The notes under the pieces are model-generated. The model was not told where the DNA came from. It saw only the letters and a list, made by a program, of their open reading frames with translations, and did no database searches. This document shows positions 1-12,496 of a stretch of DNA of 64,000 nucleotides, piece by piece. The position numbers and the translations under genes were made by a program. Where the stretch lies: assembly GCA_036346395.1 (NCBI GenBank), contig CM070599.1, forward strand, positions 38,431,232 through 38,495,231, read 5' to 3'. Within the stretch, counting starts at the first letter, position 1. Every line of letters starts with the position of its first letter. Origin of the DNA: Hsuehochloa calcarea. Lineage: Eukaryota > Streptophyta > Magnoliopsida > Poales > Poaceae.

Positions 1-1130
1 GAAAAATGTCAACTCCGGCGACCATATGCTTGACCTTAAAGAGACTTTCAATAACTTGAGAAGACATAACCTTAAGTTGAATCCGAGAAGTGTGTGTTCG
101 GGTTTCATTTGAAAGTCGCCGGTTTTCTAGTTTCACTAGAGGTATCGAAGCAAACCCGCGAAAATATCGCCATCCATCGATGCGCCCCGACCACGAAGAA
201 GGAAGTCCGTGGCTAACCGGTTGTATGGCGTCGCTAAGTCGTTTATAGCCGTGTTGGGGAAAAGGGACTACCTTTCTTCAAACTTCTTCGAAACATGGAA
301 GTTTCGAGTGGATGACGAAGTTAATGATGCCTTTGAAAAGCTCAAAGAGTACCTACGAGTACCCGGCCTTAGTTTCTCCAAGACCGTGGGAAACATCGTT
401 GATTTACGTGGTCGCAACGCCACAAGTCGTCGATGGTATCGTCGTAGAACGTGAAAACGCCCAACGACGCTGTATTACGTAGTTAAGTCTTACATGGGCC
501 AAAGGAAAGATACCCACAGTACGTGGTTGCTTTATAGTCTCCTTATGGCTTCAAGGAAACTAAGGCATTACTTTGTGCCCACAAAGTGGTCGTGCTTCAT
601 CGGATATCCCTTAGGTCAAGTCCTTGAAATAGGGAATCGTCAGACGAATAGCAAAATGGGCGGTGGAACTAGGGACGCTCGACCTCCATTTCATCTCACG
701 AACGACCATAAAGTCTCGTGCAATAGCGAATTCATTGCCGAGTGGACAAACCCAAATCTAAGCAAGGACTCGAGTACGAGCACCACGACGAGTGGACAAT
801 GTACTTTGACTGCTCCTTAATGCTTAAAGGATCGGGGTCGAGTCGTCTTGATATCCCCTACCGGCGAACACATCAAGTATGCCGCCCGCTTTAACTTTCC
901 CGCTACAAACAATGTAGCGAGTACGGGTTTGTCGACAGACTTCGAGCGGCTCGCTCGCTCGGATTCGCAAATTGTTAGTGAAAGGCGATTCTCAACTAGT
1001 AGCGAATCAAGTAGGAAAGAGTACCAATGCTCTAGTACCAAGATGTCTTCCTATCCGCTAAGTACGGAAATTAAAAGCACTTCTTTGGTTTCAGATTCAA
1101 CATATTCCTAGAAAGGAGAACTTTCTAGCA
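1..1130 (+). pseudogene. Ty3/gypsy pol remnant: end of RT and RNase H
   Basis: Decayed coding DNA of a Ty3/gypsy retrotransposon. Bases 1-180 translate in pieces to the end of the RT domain (a run like NNLRRHNLKLNP, the usual helix before the YVDD-distal strand). The stretch 209-454 has the RT-connection/RNase H pattern, with a region like VDDEVNDAFEKLKEYL matching the 'F..LK..L...P.L' signature of gypsy elements. The frame changes repeatedly after that, and further RNase H pieces lie up to about 1130. RT would copy element RNA into DNA, but nothing here can encode a working enzyme. The 5' part (gag, protease, most of RT) lies left of the window. The minus-strand element at 16.7-24 kb has a closely similar RT/RNase H block, so both probably belong to one family. 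Confidence 0.75.
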
Positions 1131-1239
1131 GATCGCTTGGCACGGATGGCCTCTACTAGGTCAACCGTCTCCACGGAGTTTTTCTCGAGCAACTCGATTC
1201 ACCCTCAGAGTCGAGCATTCCGAGAACATCGATAGTTTA

Positions 1240-2531
1240 CATCAGTCAATCCTATTGACTCGATAACTTAGATGCTCCACAGATCGGTGACGATCAAGGT
1301 AGAGACTGGATGACATCGATCTACAATTATCTTCAGCATGACCTAATTCCTGAAGATGATGTAGAGGCTGATCGTATAGCACGAAAGGCCAAATCATACA
1401 CTCTAATCGAACGTACCTTGTATAAACGAGGATCTCATGGGGTGTTGATGAGATGCATATCTCAATCGGTGGCATTAGGTTGCTAACCAAATTCATGAAG
1501 GAGTCTCATGGAGCACATCATTCCTACGTAACCTTGGTCTGAAAGCTTTGGACAAGGATACTCATCGCCAATCGCCTTCATGATGCAAAAGAGCTCGTGA
1601 CGGCGCGCATAATGTCGATTTCATAGCCGATAAGTACATCAGCCGGCACAAGCTTTGCAAACAATCCCTCTTTCTTGGCCTTTTGCAACCTGAGGACTAG
1701 ACATTCTGGGACCATTCCCAAGGGCACCCGGGGGCTTTGAATTCCTGTTCGTCATGATTGACACGTTTACAAAATGGATTGAAGCCGAGCCAGTTGTAAA
1801 AGTTACAACTGAAGCCGCTAAGAGGTTCATAACAAAAAAACGTGATTACACGATTTGGTGTACACAGTCGTATCATCACGGACAATGGTACCCAGTTCTC
1901 AAGCAGCAATTTCCAGGAATTCTGCGAAGAACTAGGAATCAAAATCTATTTCGCTTCTGTGGCTCATCCACAGAGCAATGGAGCTGTCGAGCGTGCCAAT
2001 GGTATCCTAATACAGGGGATAAAACGCCGAGTATTCGACCAGTTAATAAAACGGTCAGGGGCTTGGGTTCAAGAACTTCCTTCTGTTTTATGGGCTGTCC
2101 GGACCACGACCACCGCGGCAACCGTGAAACACCTTTCTTTTAGTTTATGGGACCGAAGCTATGCTTCCTCCGAATTAAAAATTGGCTCGCCAGACCGATT
2201 GTTTTAACTTAAGCAATCGTGAAGAACATCGACTGACGACATCAATTTCCTTGAGGAACGACGAAACCAAGCTTTGATACGCTCGCAATCTACCAAAGAA
2301 GCCATGCGAATGTACTACAATCGTAAGGTGCAACCTCGCAACCTAGTCAGAGGAGATCCGTTCTCGTAAAATTCAGAGCCAAGCAGGCGCAATAAACTCT
2401 CCCCTAAATGGGAAGGTCCTTACACTGTGGTCGAAGTTACCCGACCAGGCTCAGTACGATTAGCCATGTCAGACGGCAGAGTTTTGTCAAATTCATGGAA
2501 CATTGACCAGTTGCATAAGTTCTTTGTCTAA
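1240..2531 (+). pseudogene. Ty3/gypsy integrase remnant, end of pol
   Basis: Follows the RNase H remnant. Bases about 1300-1500 encode a degraded zinc-binding entry region (pattern like YTLIERTLYKRGSHGVLMRC). Two overlapping frames at 1754-2207 carry the integrase core: DTFTKWIEAEP holds the first catalytic Asp, ITDNGTQF the second, and SNGAVERANG the catalytic Glu. Different residues fall in different frames, so at least one frameshift separates the first Asp from the rest. The C-terminal region runs to a TAA at 2529-2531, ending in DQLHKFFV. Integrase would insert element cDNA into the genome. No chromodomain is visible at the C-terminus, which fits a Tat/Retand-like gypsy lineage rather than a chromovirus (inference). 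Confidence 0.85.
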
Positions 2532-3345
2532 TCTCTTTCTTTTCATTTCGTTTCATTTCGTTTAAATTCTTTTAAACATGATAATTGAATTTGGAGTAGC
2601 GAGTGATGTTATTTATATGACGTTGCCTAATCCTGGTCGACTGCGGTTCATATGCTCGACTATAAAGTGTATAGTTTATGTTTCAAAATTCTGTTCTACT
2701 CTTGTTTGGCTACTGGCTAGGACACGGAAAACCTCCTAGTCGAAGTCTCTCCTTTTCGCACGTGGTTCCGCCTAATCGGAAGGAGCTTCCTAGCGACGGT
2801 CTTTTCCTACGATCCTCGCTGCCAGTCGGACTAAGAGCATGAGCACGCCTTGCGAAATGTATTTTATACCTTTATTTCCTAGCTAGGTTCATTCACCAAG
2901 ATTGAGCATCTCATAGAAGTAAAACCACTTGTCCGCTTAACATATGTTTTTCATGTTTTTCCTCTTATCAAGGAGAATTCTTTATTTTTCCGACCATATG
3001 TTGTCTCAAGAAAGTACTTGATCATTAAAAACAGATTTATAACTAGCCAAACCTACACTGTTCCGACCATCAAGGTTTCCTAGTATTACCACGATCGATT
3101 TTTTACCGATCAAGACATGCTTACAAGTAATGGTTGAGATTTGGATTTATATTCTTGGTTCAGTGGTACTATTATATAGTAAAGATCTTCTACTATATAA
3201 CAGTCGGGGGCTAGGTAAGACATAAATTCACAAGTCGACCGAATGAATAAAAGAATTTTATCCATTTTTGATAAGAGAAAGGTAAGTCTTTACATTATAT
3301 GCATTGTTTTTTTTTCTGCAGCTAAACTACTAGAGAATACCTAAG
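2532..3345. other. Non-coding internal spacer of the gypsy element
   Basis: No supported gene. It begins right after the pol stop and contains a short tandem motif (tttcatttcg repeated near 2541-2565), AT-rich DNA, several gtcgac/cgacca motifs that also occur in this family's LTR, and an internal polypurine-tract-like motif at 3204-3214. It separates pol from the antisense ORF module and is probably part of the element's long 3' non-coding region. Confidence 0.5.
3204..3214 (+). other. Internal polypurine-tract-like motif
   Basis: The 11-mer TCGGGGGCTAG is identical to the one lying directly before the LTR at 6342-6352. A polypurine tract primes plus-strand DNA synthesis in LTR retrotransposons. 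This upstream copy sits just left of the antisense ORF module and may be a central PPT or a relic of duplication. The sequence identity is seen; the role is inferred. Confidence 0.45.
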
Positions 3346-6329
3346 CTAACTACTGCTAGATGGAGATCCGACTTCCATCTCTTCTGCGACCTTTTCGCCT
3401 AGAGGTTTCATCTCTGCGAGGATCCGATTTGCCTCTGCATGTAAGCAGCTGAAATCCTCCTCAATGGCTTGAAGGTTAGTTGATGGGTCGAAAGCTTTCA
3501 CTTTGCCAAAGCAAGACCGACTCCACAGCAATAGACTCTTAACGGAGTGGGCATAGTTCTCTCTAGTAGTCTTGAGCAAAACCTTGAGCTCTTCCAACAA
3601 AGAGCCTAGGAAGTTGACCTTTTCTATTGGGTCACTCAAGGAGGGCAAGCTAGATCCCGCGCCAATCCAAACTAAGCACGAGAGCTGCCCCCTTGTCTTG
3701 CTCAAATTCCAGAGCTTTCTTCACTCCGTCAATGCTTGTTTTTGTTCTGCATAGACAAAGCAAGTATTAAGTAAAAGATTGGAAGACATACTAAGTCATG
3801 ACTACGACTAGTTACCTTCCTCTCTTCTTGGAATCATCCGAAGCTTTTATTCTTCGGTCGTCAAGACTTCGATCGACCGGTTCTTAGCCTCAAGTTCTTC
3901 TTCAAGCTTTATTCTTCCGCCTTTTCATTAAAGCATCTTCTTTTATTTTCTAAGTCTATCAAAAGAATTTTTGATAAGGGAGAATAAATAAAAGGAAAGT
4001 CTTAATGAGAAAAGAAGAGGAACTCTTACTCTATCTCTCAGTGTTTTTCTTCTAATATACTAACTCGCTTCTGCTAGTCCTCCCAACCGTAGCGAGGTTT
4101 TCGATCATATGTTGCATAAGTAGCATTTCTTCCATAAACCTTCTTATGAACTTCGAGAAAGGTTATGGAGAGGATTGAAGACACTTACCCAATTACGACA
4201 TCATTGTAATCGGTACAAATTTTATCGGGCCACTGCGCCGAGCGATCCGATATTCTCCCCAATAATCATCAAGTTTCTTACTCGCGCAAATCGAGTTGAG
4301 AAAGGAAACTTGTTAGTTTTGGAGGATGACCTTGTGCATCGGAACTCGTGGAAGATCGCATGGTCTCTACCTCCGCTGTCGGCATAGTGACTACTACGGA
4401 TCTAGCTCGTTTGTGAGTCGGTTGGCTCGGGGCTCCTCCGACCACATCATCCTCAAGATGTCCTACCGAGGAAGACAATGGCCAGACCACCTCCGATCGC
4501 CTCGACTGTTGAATGCGATCGCCTGAAGCTTACCAGGATTCAGCAGATCCGCACGAGAGAAACAGAAAGTTCAATTCTACTTGGAATATACGAGGTATGT
4601 TTTTCATATAAAAATTATACATACCGTTGTTTTCTTAGTCTTGATCTTATAGCGCTGGTTTAAAATGCTATACTGCTTTTTCTCTTCTTTCCAATTGTTC
4701 CCACCAGCCCGAATCGTAGGTTCAATTGTATTTTCTACACTCCGATCGAGATCGAAGCAATGTTCTCGACCATCCGTCAAGAGCAAGGTCCCCGACTCGG
4801 ATCGTAGTGTAGTTTCACTGTCTCGTGAACACTGCCTCATAGACAACTAGACGAGACTCAAGTGATTGCCGCTCAGATAACAAACAAAGTTAATCGGTGA
4901 AGAATATGCTTCATCTTACGTGGTTATTTCTTTCGATTGCTTACTCGGCGTGACACGCCTCGTGATCACAAGGTCGGTCTGATAATCAATAGGCTCACAT
5001 GTCTCCGTAGCCTCGTTGATCTTGAGTCCGACCAACTACACATAAAGAGGATTAAAACTGATCGAAAATGACTGGAAAGGTGAAAAGAAGTTAATACGCT
5101 TACCCTAAGTTTTTCAGTCCTCTCCTCGGCACCAGCAAGTGCTAGGATTAAGGGAAAGCTAGCCTTGTTATCAGGCTCGCCAGCACAGATCATTTTGATC
5201 CTATTTCTGACGTCCTCAGAAGACAAGACTACGATTACAAATGGAAGATCTTAATTTTGCGAAAATAATCAACTCGCAAAATAATCTGGTCGGGATTTTC
5301 AGAAAAATTACCTGGATCAGAATCGTTGGTAGCATCATCGCCACCAATGAACCAGAGCATCGAACGTGCCCTGGTCTTTAAAGGACCAATCTTCCTAATG
5401 GAAAAGTCCCTTACAACGTGCTAGGAGGTTAAGCCTCTGACACTCAAGAGATGGATGGCCTCAACCCATCTCCCAACTTCTCCCTCCTTCTTTGAGGAGG
5501 AACGCCAACGCAAGTTCTCGACCGCCTTCTTACCGCTGTAATACAGACCGTCTTCTCGCGTAACCTTCATGTAGAACCAGCTTTTCTTCCATGACGACCA
5601 AGAAGACTTGAATACATACGAATGTACTCGTCGACCTTTGCCGCCGTGAAGCCTTAGGGTACATTCCCGTGGGTGCCGGTCGTTTTCTTCGTATTCGTCA
5701 TCCGATAGTAGTACTTGAAGAGTTCAATCGACGGTGGAATCCCCAAGTATTCTTCGCAGAGGTAGACAAAGAAGCTTAGGTTTGCAATGGCGTTGGGAGC
5801 AAGGTTGATCAACTCAACCTCGTAAAACTCCAAAGACTTGAGAAAGAAAAGGATGTCTTTGGAAGCTTGAGCCCGCACTCAACGTGACGCGAGGAACACC
5901 GGATTTCTCCTCCTCGCCGCTTGGGCAAGGTTTCCAAAAGCCGATCTCCAAGAAATCAAACTCTGTTAGGTAGCAACCCAACCTCTCCAAACTCTCCAAT
6001 CTTCTCGCCAGACGGAGATCGACCGGTTATGATGAGGTCCGACATAATGCTTTCCTTTTTGGGTGAAGAACTCAAGGAAGATTTTCTTGGAGATAGAGGT
6101 GTAAAGGTTTAAAGCACTCACCGGGTCGTTTTATAGGCATTTCATCAGAATCGACTCTGCGAGAAGTCCAACTGCAAATACCTTTTCGCCGATTTGACGT
6201 AAAGGCTTTTTCCTTTTTCCAAAACAGCTCAACTTTAAAATGAATACAGACCGCCTCGAGTCTCACGGCATTTAATGAGAGGTCTGTTCGATATGATTGC
6301 ATTGGAGAACGTGTCCGCACGACCCACAT
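3346..6329 (-). pseudogene. Antisense ORF module of gypsy element ('putative gypsy type transposon' domain)
   Basis: Minus-strand coding remnants lie between the pol end and the LTR of a plus-strand element. In antisense order: 6329-6072, then 5999-5654, which holds the recognisable domain (a stretch like LAPNAIANLSFFVYLCEEYLGIPPSIELF, matching the Pfam family PF04195 pattern of an N-terminal 'L.PN...I..FV.LCE..LGI.P...LF'), then 5226-4966, and finally 3705-3346, a helical C-terminal segment (EEDFSCLHAEANRILAEMKPLGEKVAEEME) ending in a Ser run. The frame shifts near 5880 and there are several stops, so it is not a working gene. Antisense ORFs of this family are known downstream of pol in Tat/Retand-type grass elements; their function is unknown. 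Confidence 0.7.
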
Positions 6330-6341
6330 TCATTTAAAAGT

Positions 6342-6352
6342 TCGGGGGCTAG
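6342..6352 (+). other. Polypurine tract before the 3' LTR
   Basis: TCGGGGGCTAG followed by one base and then the TG of the LTR at 6354. The position and G-rich composition fit the primer site for plus-strand synthesis. It is identical to the motif at 3204-3214. Confidence 0.65.
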
Positions 6353-6353
6353 C

Positions 6354-7011
6354 TGTTGAGGATTAAAATATTCATATATTATATTAATATATGATAAAGA
6401 CCATACGCTCGTGGTCGTAACTTCTAAGACCACCGACCTAACTGGTCGTAGGTATTACGGAAGTTATATAATAAATACCCTGGTCGGACAAAGTTCCAAA
6501 CTTAGTCCACGACCAGGTAAGTGCTCGTAAAGCTATGAACAGGCGTCTAAGTCGAATCTCCGACCACGCCACTCACTATGTGATGAATGAACCACGTGTT
6601 TCATATTCCACATAATACAACACTATCACGGCTGATGATTTAACGTCTCCTAAATCATTAACCGCAGAACAGTTGACGTTTTCACCAACCGCCAAACTGC
6701 CGTCTCTTCCCGACCAGGCGCATCGCTCCCCAACGGATGTCTCTTCATGGGATAACTGCCACCGCTTCATCAACTATTTAAGGAGGATCATGGAAGGCCG
6801 GAGAGACAGAGGACACGGGGTACAGAACAGACAGCACAAGCAGAAGACATCAAGCAAGACATAGAGAAGTGTTGTGTTTTTAGATACTCCCAGTGTTTGT
6901 AATTGTGAGTTCATAGTAATAAAGAGCAAATCAGATCCACTCCCAGGAGTCACGCACATTTTTCCTCTTTTCGTTTATATATTCATAAGATCGGCGATTT
7001 GATCGTCGACA
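6354..7011 (+). repeat. Ty3/gypsy LTR (about 658 bp)
   Basis: Starts TGTTGAGGAT after the polypurine tract and ends GTCGACA before a degenerate TGGCGCC-type primer-binding region (about 7012-7031). It is clearly homologous along its length to the solo LTR at 26606-27269, sharing the 'cataagatcggcgatttgatc' type 3' end and the TCCGACCA/GGTCGTA motifs. A TATA-like tatttaagg lies near 6775. It is followed by a leader ORF rather than by flanking host DNA, so it sits between two internal regions. Confidence 0.8.
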
Positions 7012-7479
7012 CCGCGCCGCCGTCGGGGAAGATAGTGCCAAACTTCAAGAGGTTCTTTGCTCAACTCATCCGCTTTCTTCATATTCGTAATTGCAAGTAT
7101 GGCAGGAACATGGGATGAGGAGAACTGGTTCGACCTGGATGATTACTCCAACCTTGACATGGAAGCCTGCATCCAGGCCATGCAACATGGGGAATCTTCA
7201 TCCTCCTCCGATGGTTCGCAAGTCGCTGACGACAGCGAACTTGAGCGGATGGATGAAGATACACCGTTGCGCCAAGAGGCGCTGTCTGAGGGACGGTCGT
7301 TCAGGAGTTCGGCCGACGTCCAATGTTTTTCCAAGCCGGCTTCCGACCGTGAAAAAGGTGACAATGCCTCAGCCCCACAACCCGAGGGTCAATATACCCT
7401 TGACATAATCATGGCTGACAGGTATTCACCATCTACAAATATATGTTCTAGGATGGATAGCAACATATGTGATAAGTGA
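7012..7479 (+). pseudogene. Gypsy leader and N-terminal ORF after the LTR
   Basis: A PBS-like sequence (cgcgccgccgtcggggaag, resembling the TGGCGCCGTCTGTGGGA site of this lineage) is followed by an open frame from ATG 7099 to about 7479. It encodes an acidic leader beginning MAGTWDEENW, with a Ser run and many Asp/Glu residues. The minus-strand element carries the matching start MAGEWNEENF at about 23.2 kb, so this is a family-conserved feature rather than chance. It probably represents the gag leader, but no gag core follows; the coding sequence is cut off near 7450-7480, where non-coding DNA of another element begins. Confidence 0.6.
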
Positions 7480-10400
7480 AGTTATTGGTCATGTTGCTAT
7501 ACAGTAGGTTCTAGCATAAAAATTCAAAACCCAAATTCAACCTACAAGACTCCTACGACGAATTTTTCGTATAGAAGATCGAGAAACCTCGTACTCATTC
7601 ACTAAAATTCCCACATTCCAAACCTACTCAATCCTTATCATCCACATGTAAATATTTTCTTGACCAAATTGTCTTTTAGAAGAATTCTATCTCCCAGAAG
7701 GTTATTCACTGAGCTAGGGCATACCTGCCGACATCACAACACTCCCTATTATCCCAACAATTGTCATAACGGTTAGACTTCTTTGCAATTATAATCTCAT
7801 TAACTACACCATAAAAAAAATCCTCCTACTCAATCTTGCAAAGTACCCAATCAAGTTACTTTAATAAAATTAATCAAGGTTCTCATAACTCTAATAATTC
7901 TAATATTCCACCAAAATGATCTAAAGGTTCTTGAACCATAATTTACTATAGGTTCCACTGGTTGCAACAATATAACCAATTAGCCCAAAATATAAACATT
8001 CTATTTAAATCAAATCCTTACTGAGAATTATTCCAAGAAATCAATTTTCCACTCAATAATCCTAAACGACTTGACCACTACAGTCTCACCAAAATCATCT
8101 ACTTGACCACCACTATCAAATTGTCATTTTACATCCTAAAGGACATTGCAACACGAATTGGTTAATCCTTTCTCAAAAGAAGATATTGGTGGAAACAAGT
8201 TTCAGCACATAAAAAAGCTTACCTCTCGCGGTAGACACAAGACCAAGGGAGATAGTCAATTAGCCAAGATCTCGGGAAACAGAAAACAAAACCACAGTTA
8301 AGTGCACAAGCTCCACTAGAAGCGAATTTTCAACCCTCAACAAACAAGAATAAATCATTGTCATTGAAACTCAAGAAATTTTCAAGCGGCAACAACCAAA
8401 ACGTTAAACACATTTTAAGAAGTTGCCAGCTACAAAACTTAACCCTAACTCCAAATACCTATACCACACTCTTTTTCCTTAACAACGAAAATAATTTCCT
8501 TTGTTTACCTCATCGCTTGCCACCTCTAACAAGAAGTGCCTTTAAAACCGGAGCACGCTAATCACTTAAGAACCCAGTAGAACATTCTCACACCTCGATT
8601 TGCTCAACAATTTCAGCTACCACACAACCATGATCTACCAAAAATTCACGAATACAAAGCTCCACACTTTTCATTTAACCGATATTACAAGAGGCGGTCA
8701 AATTACTTTCTTTCTGAAAGAGCCATCATCACTCCCACAAGTCACAATCCCTTGCATACAACCTTTCTAACATTTAGGATAACACACTCTTAACATGATT
8801 TTTTATCGTCAACTCTTTCATTATAAAACCCCAAAAGTTTACCAAATTGGTATATACCACTTTATAATCTCATCCTCAAATTGAGAGTATACTAAAATCT
8901 TACAACCTCACTACAACAACCACTTTATTTTGGAGGGAATCTACTGCACAATTTAGAAGGTTATCCCAAAACCCTTTCATTAAAGGCATACTATTATCCG
9001 ATAATTTCACCATCATACAAACACAGGTCACCTATTAAATCCTATCATCAACCCTTCTAAAAGAAACACAATAGATTATTCCATAATATTTCTGTTATCT
9101 TAATAAGATTCCAACGGTCAACTTGTCCTAGGGATTATATGATACACCAACCACACTATCAAAGTAAACCTCTTTTAACAAGGGCATGCAGCCACAAGTC
9201 ATCATTATAAAGCACACCCGAATAAATCACTTTTAAATTTCAACCCTTCACCTAATAGGATACTCACACCAATTTAGTACACACTAATTCCAATCTGGAG
9301 GTTATCATAATCCATTGATGATTATCCAATCATGGACGAATCTATGGTCCTTTCTCTATTTTTATTCCCTCGGGCATACATAAGATCGTCAAGTATCTAA
9401 TCAAAGAAAATTCCATATCATTATCTACTGAGACAACAGTCGAACAAATCCTTATGTCTCTCATTCTACACAGTTAGATTAGCATATCGAGACCAAATAA
9501 TCCAACAAGTTTAGCAAACTACACAATTCTAATAATCAACCATTTCATCAATGTTTCACACTTTTAATAACTTTATTGATTCCAACCAAGTATAGTCACA
9601 CTCATATTCACAGCTCATCAAGAACTACTAGAGGACAATATCGACTTATCCTATTTCACTTCCAAGGGTACTCGTTATGATTTATTATGCACCACACTGC
9701 AAACCCAGGCTAATATCTCATATCATATCCATTAATTTCTTTGATTGTAACCTCTCACTTAACCACGAGAATACATCGCTAAAGGGTTTAACATTTTCTT
9801 TCATAAAAGAGAACCATTCAACTTCAACGCTCAGAATACCCAAAAGAGTTACATTGAGTCAAAGCTTCCACATACTAAAAGACTTGCAAAAGCAAATTTT
9901 CATTATCCAAATCATCAAGTGAAATAAATGGGTCATGCTTTCCAATAAGAAAAAAAATAAAACTCCAATACAAAGGTGAAGCCTGACAATTAACCAAGTT
10001 CACAGTCGCAAGAATAACTCAACAATTGGGAAAATAATAATTGCTTTAAGAGACAAGTTAAGCCAACAAAAACACATCAACCTTCCTCAAAGCAAACACC
10101 AACCACAATTGAACTAAGAACCCAAGATAAATTCATCAGCCACAACTGGACAAGAGTTGACCAAATTCAAATTCAAGAAAGAGAACAACTTTTCTAAAGA
10201 TATTCACTTTCAACGCTTGTACTAAGATATCCGAGGTAACCACTTTACTATTCTCTTACTACGAACGATGGTGTAACCTGGTAAAGCCCAGGGCCACAAC
10301 CACGACCTCAACTCCTCCACATCAACCATTCTTACACATAACCCAAGATAATCAATTAATTAGCAATCGTACTAAATTCATACCAGTAATAATCAATACG

Positions 10401-10510
10401 ATGTCACAGAAACGTAAATGCAATGCTTTGCCCATTCCCATCCTATTGTGCACAGTGTGTCAATTTAATTAATATTTTTTTCTTTTCTAGCTACCACGGA
10501 CCTGAAGCCC
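7480..10510 (-). mobile_element. Non-coding internal region of a minus-strand LTR element (LARD-like)
   Basis: About 3 kb of AT-rich DNA with stops in all frames. I recognise no gag or pol motif on either strand. Because a PBS at 10511-10522 and an LTR at 10525-12477 lie to its right in minus orientation, this is most simply the internal region of that element. A long element without coding sequence resembles a large retrotransposon derivative that depends on enzymes from elsewhere. The matching 3' LTR is not found at the left end. A CTAGG at 7448-7452 matches the CTAGG flanking the LTR at 12478-12482, but no LTR sequence lies beside it. Confidence 0.45.
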
Positions 10511-10522
10511 GCTCTGATACCA
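10511..10522 (-). other. Primer-binding site (initiator Met tRNA type)
   Basis: The reverse complement reads TGGTATCAGAGC, the common initiator-methionine tRNA PBS of plant LTR elements. It lies two bases inside the LTR edge at 10525. This fixes the element orientation as minus: the LTR at 10525-12477 is its 5' LTR. Confidence 0.8.
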
Positions 10523-10524
10523 AC

Positions 10525-12477
10525 TGTAACACCCCATACCCACCGAGCCTAGAATGCTACCACACTAACAAAATTACAAATTAAACTAAGACATTTTGCT
10601 AACTTTCGGCAGGTTCTCCTTTGAATAACTAACCATACCGGGGGTTTGCACAGCTAACAATAGGAATAAACAATTGTCCAAACACATAAAGCATAAATAT
10701 AAGAAACCTTAAGCGGTTTACTCATATTCTAAACTATCATTCAAATTATTTATTCAATGGAGAATTGGTTCGTGCCAATGTGCATCCAAGCATAAATCTA
10801 CTCCCTCCCATGCATGCTGTCCACAAACGAGGTACCTAAAAACACAGTAACAGCAAGAGTGAGTCAAAGACTCAACAAAGTACATTTAGCAAGACAATAA
10901 CATAAACTACTGTAACTATCATCATCCATCCACAATTCTCAACAATAAACATTTCATATGCTCATGCTATGCAAATTGCTCAAATGCCCTTTTCTTTCCT
11001 CTTTTGCATATACCGGTATTGCGGAGTGTTACACCCGTCGGTGTTCACTCATGCCCGCATTATCAAATGCGGGGACCCATTACCCATCCTTTCCAGATGG
11101 GGACCCATTGCTCATATCTTACATATGGGGATCTCAATGCCCACTCTCGTGGCTATCTCATGCCAACATGCATGATCGATATGAAATAACATGAATAATC
11201 AACAATATGTTCTCATAAGAATTGTCAATTATCGATCATCATATAAACAATGCGAAATAAACACTTTCATGACACATAATCATATTAAGTACGCATCAAA
11301 TCAACCATATTTCCCAACACACAATATCGTACTAAAATTGTACTTGCATTTTTCCGCTACGGCACGCGAAGAAGTAAAGACGGTGTCTCTACTCTGGGAC
11401 TCCGCCTCCTACACAAGAATAGCGCTAATAATAAATACGCTGAAAAGAGGACTCCGTTTACGCCCCTTAACCCAACTCCTCAAGACCTAGAGTTCGAATA
11501 CAGGTTTTACTCCACCTTCCCGACAGTCTAGCAGAAAGGACTATGGGACAGCAGCGCTAAAAATAACATAACTTTTACTACACAACTCGTAACAGGGTGA
11601 TATTGGACTCTTTGGAATCACGACAAAACCAACTACAATAATATAGTTGGGAAAGTCCCCTGATTCGACCTCCTACTAATTCTTATATTCAGGTAAAGTT
11701 TCGCCTCTCGCAATCGACGATCAAAAAAACAAGCGTAAAATTACATAACTTTTGATTGCCAACTCTAAAAATTGTTTTCTTTATCAACTTGGAAATATTA
11801 CTGAATTATATACAACATTAATTTTTGGTGGCGTTTCTGATTCGGCCTCTAAATAATTCATAATGGCCAGACAAGACAATCTGTCAATTCTCGACAGCTC
11901 TCCTGGACAGTCGCGGTAAAACTACCATAAATACTAAACCGTAAGTCCAAATCAGGTGATCTCGGTGCCTAAAGAAAGCTAAGACCAAGGGCTATACCTT
12001 TATAACAGGTGGTCAGATCAGAAAACGTACGCATATTACCCAAAACTGACGAGCAACAGCGCTGAACAAATCTGATCTGCTACCTCCACTTGGTCGGCCC
12101 TCCTATTGTCGTCTCCTCGCCTTCCTTCTAATGGACTGCAGCATGGAGCTTTGCCGGGGAGAGAGATGGTGATGTTGGGGGGCTGATGGCGCAGGGGAGG
12201 CACAATGGGGAGGAGGTGGAGGCGCACAAGGGCAGGGGGAGGGGCGGCAGCTCAATGAGGGGAGGGGGAGGGGAAGGGAAAATTAGGGTTTTAGGGGGTG
12301 GGAACCCCCCTTGGCCGGCCACTTGGTGGGCTGTCCCTGGATCGCGGCCCGCGGCCTAGGTTGTCCAAATAATGCGGAAAACCCCCTTTTAATTTTAGAA
12401 TTTTTTTTACTCCTTTCTTTGCCCTCTCTTCTTTCAGCTAATTTTCTAATTACCCGATTCAATTCCGGGATATTACA
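10525..12477 (-). repeat. 5' LTR of a minus-strand LTR element (1953 bp)
   Basis: On the plus strand it begins TGTAACACCCC and ends GATATTACA, a TG...CA pair. It is homologous throughout to the solo LTR at 39795-41837. Shared parts include the start (gagcctagaatgctacca), a middle block with an accggta...acccgtcgg..gttcact pattern, and a G-rich right end with a palindrome-like gggggtgggaacccccc. Several small open frames here (for example at 10958-11490) are not conserved as protein and are not genes. It is flanked on the right by CTAGG. Confidence 0.85.
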
Positions 12478-12496
12478 CTAGGTCATACAAGCATGC

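Noticed and set aside
10958..11490. Cluster of small plus-strand ORFs
   Set aside because: Inside the LTR at 10525-12477 and not conserved in frame in the homologous LTR at 39795-41837.
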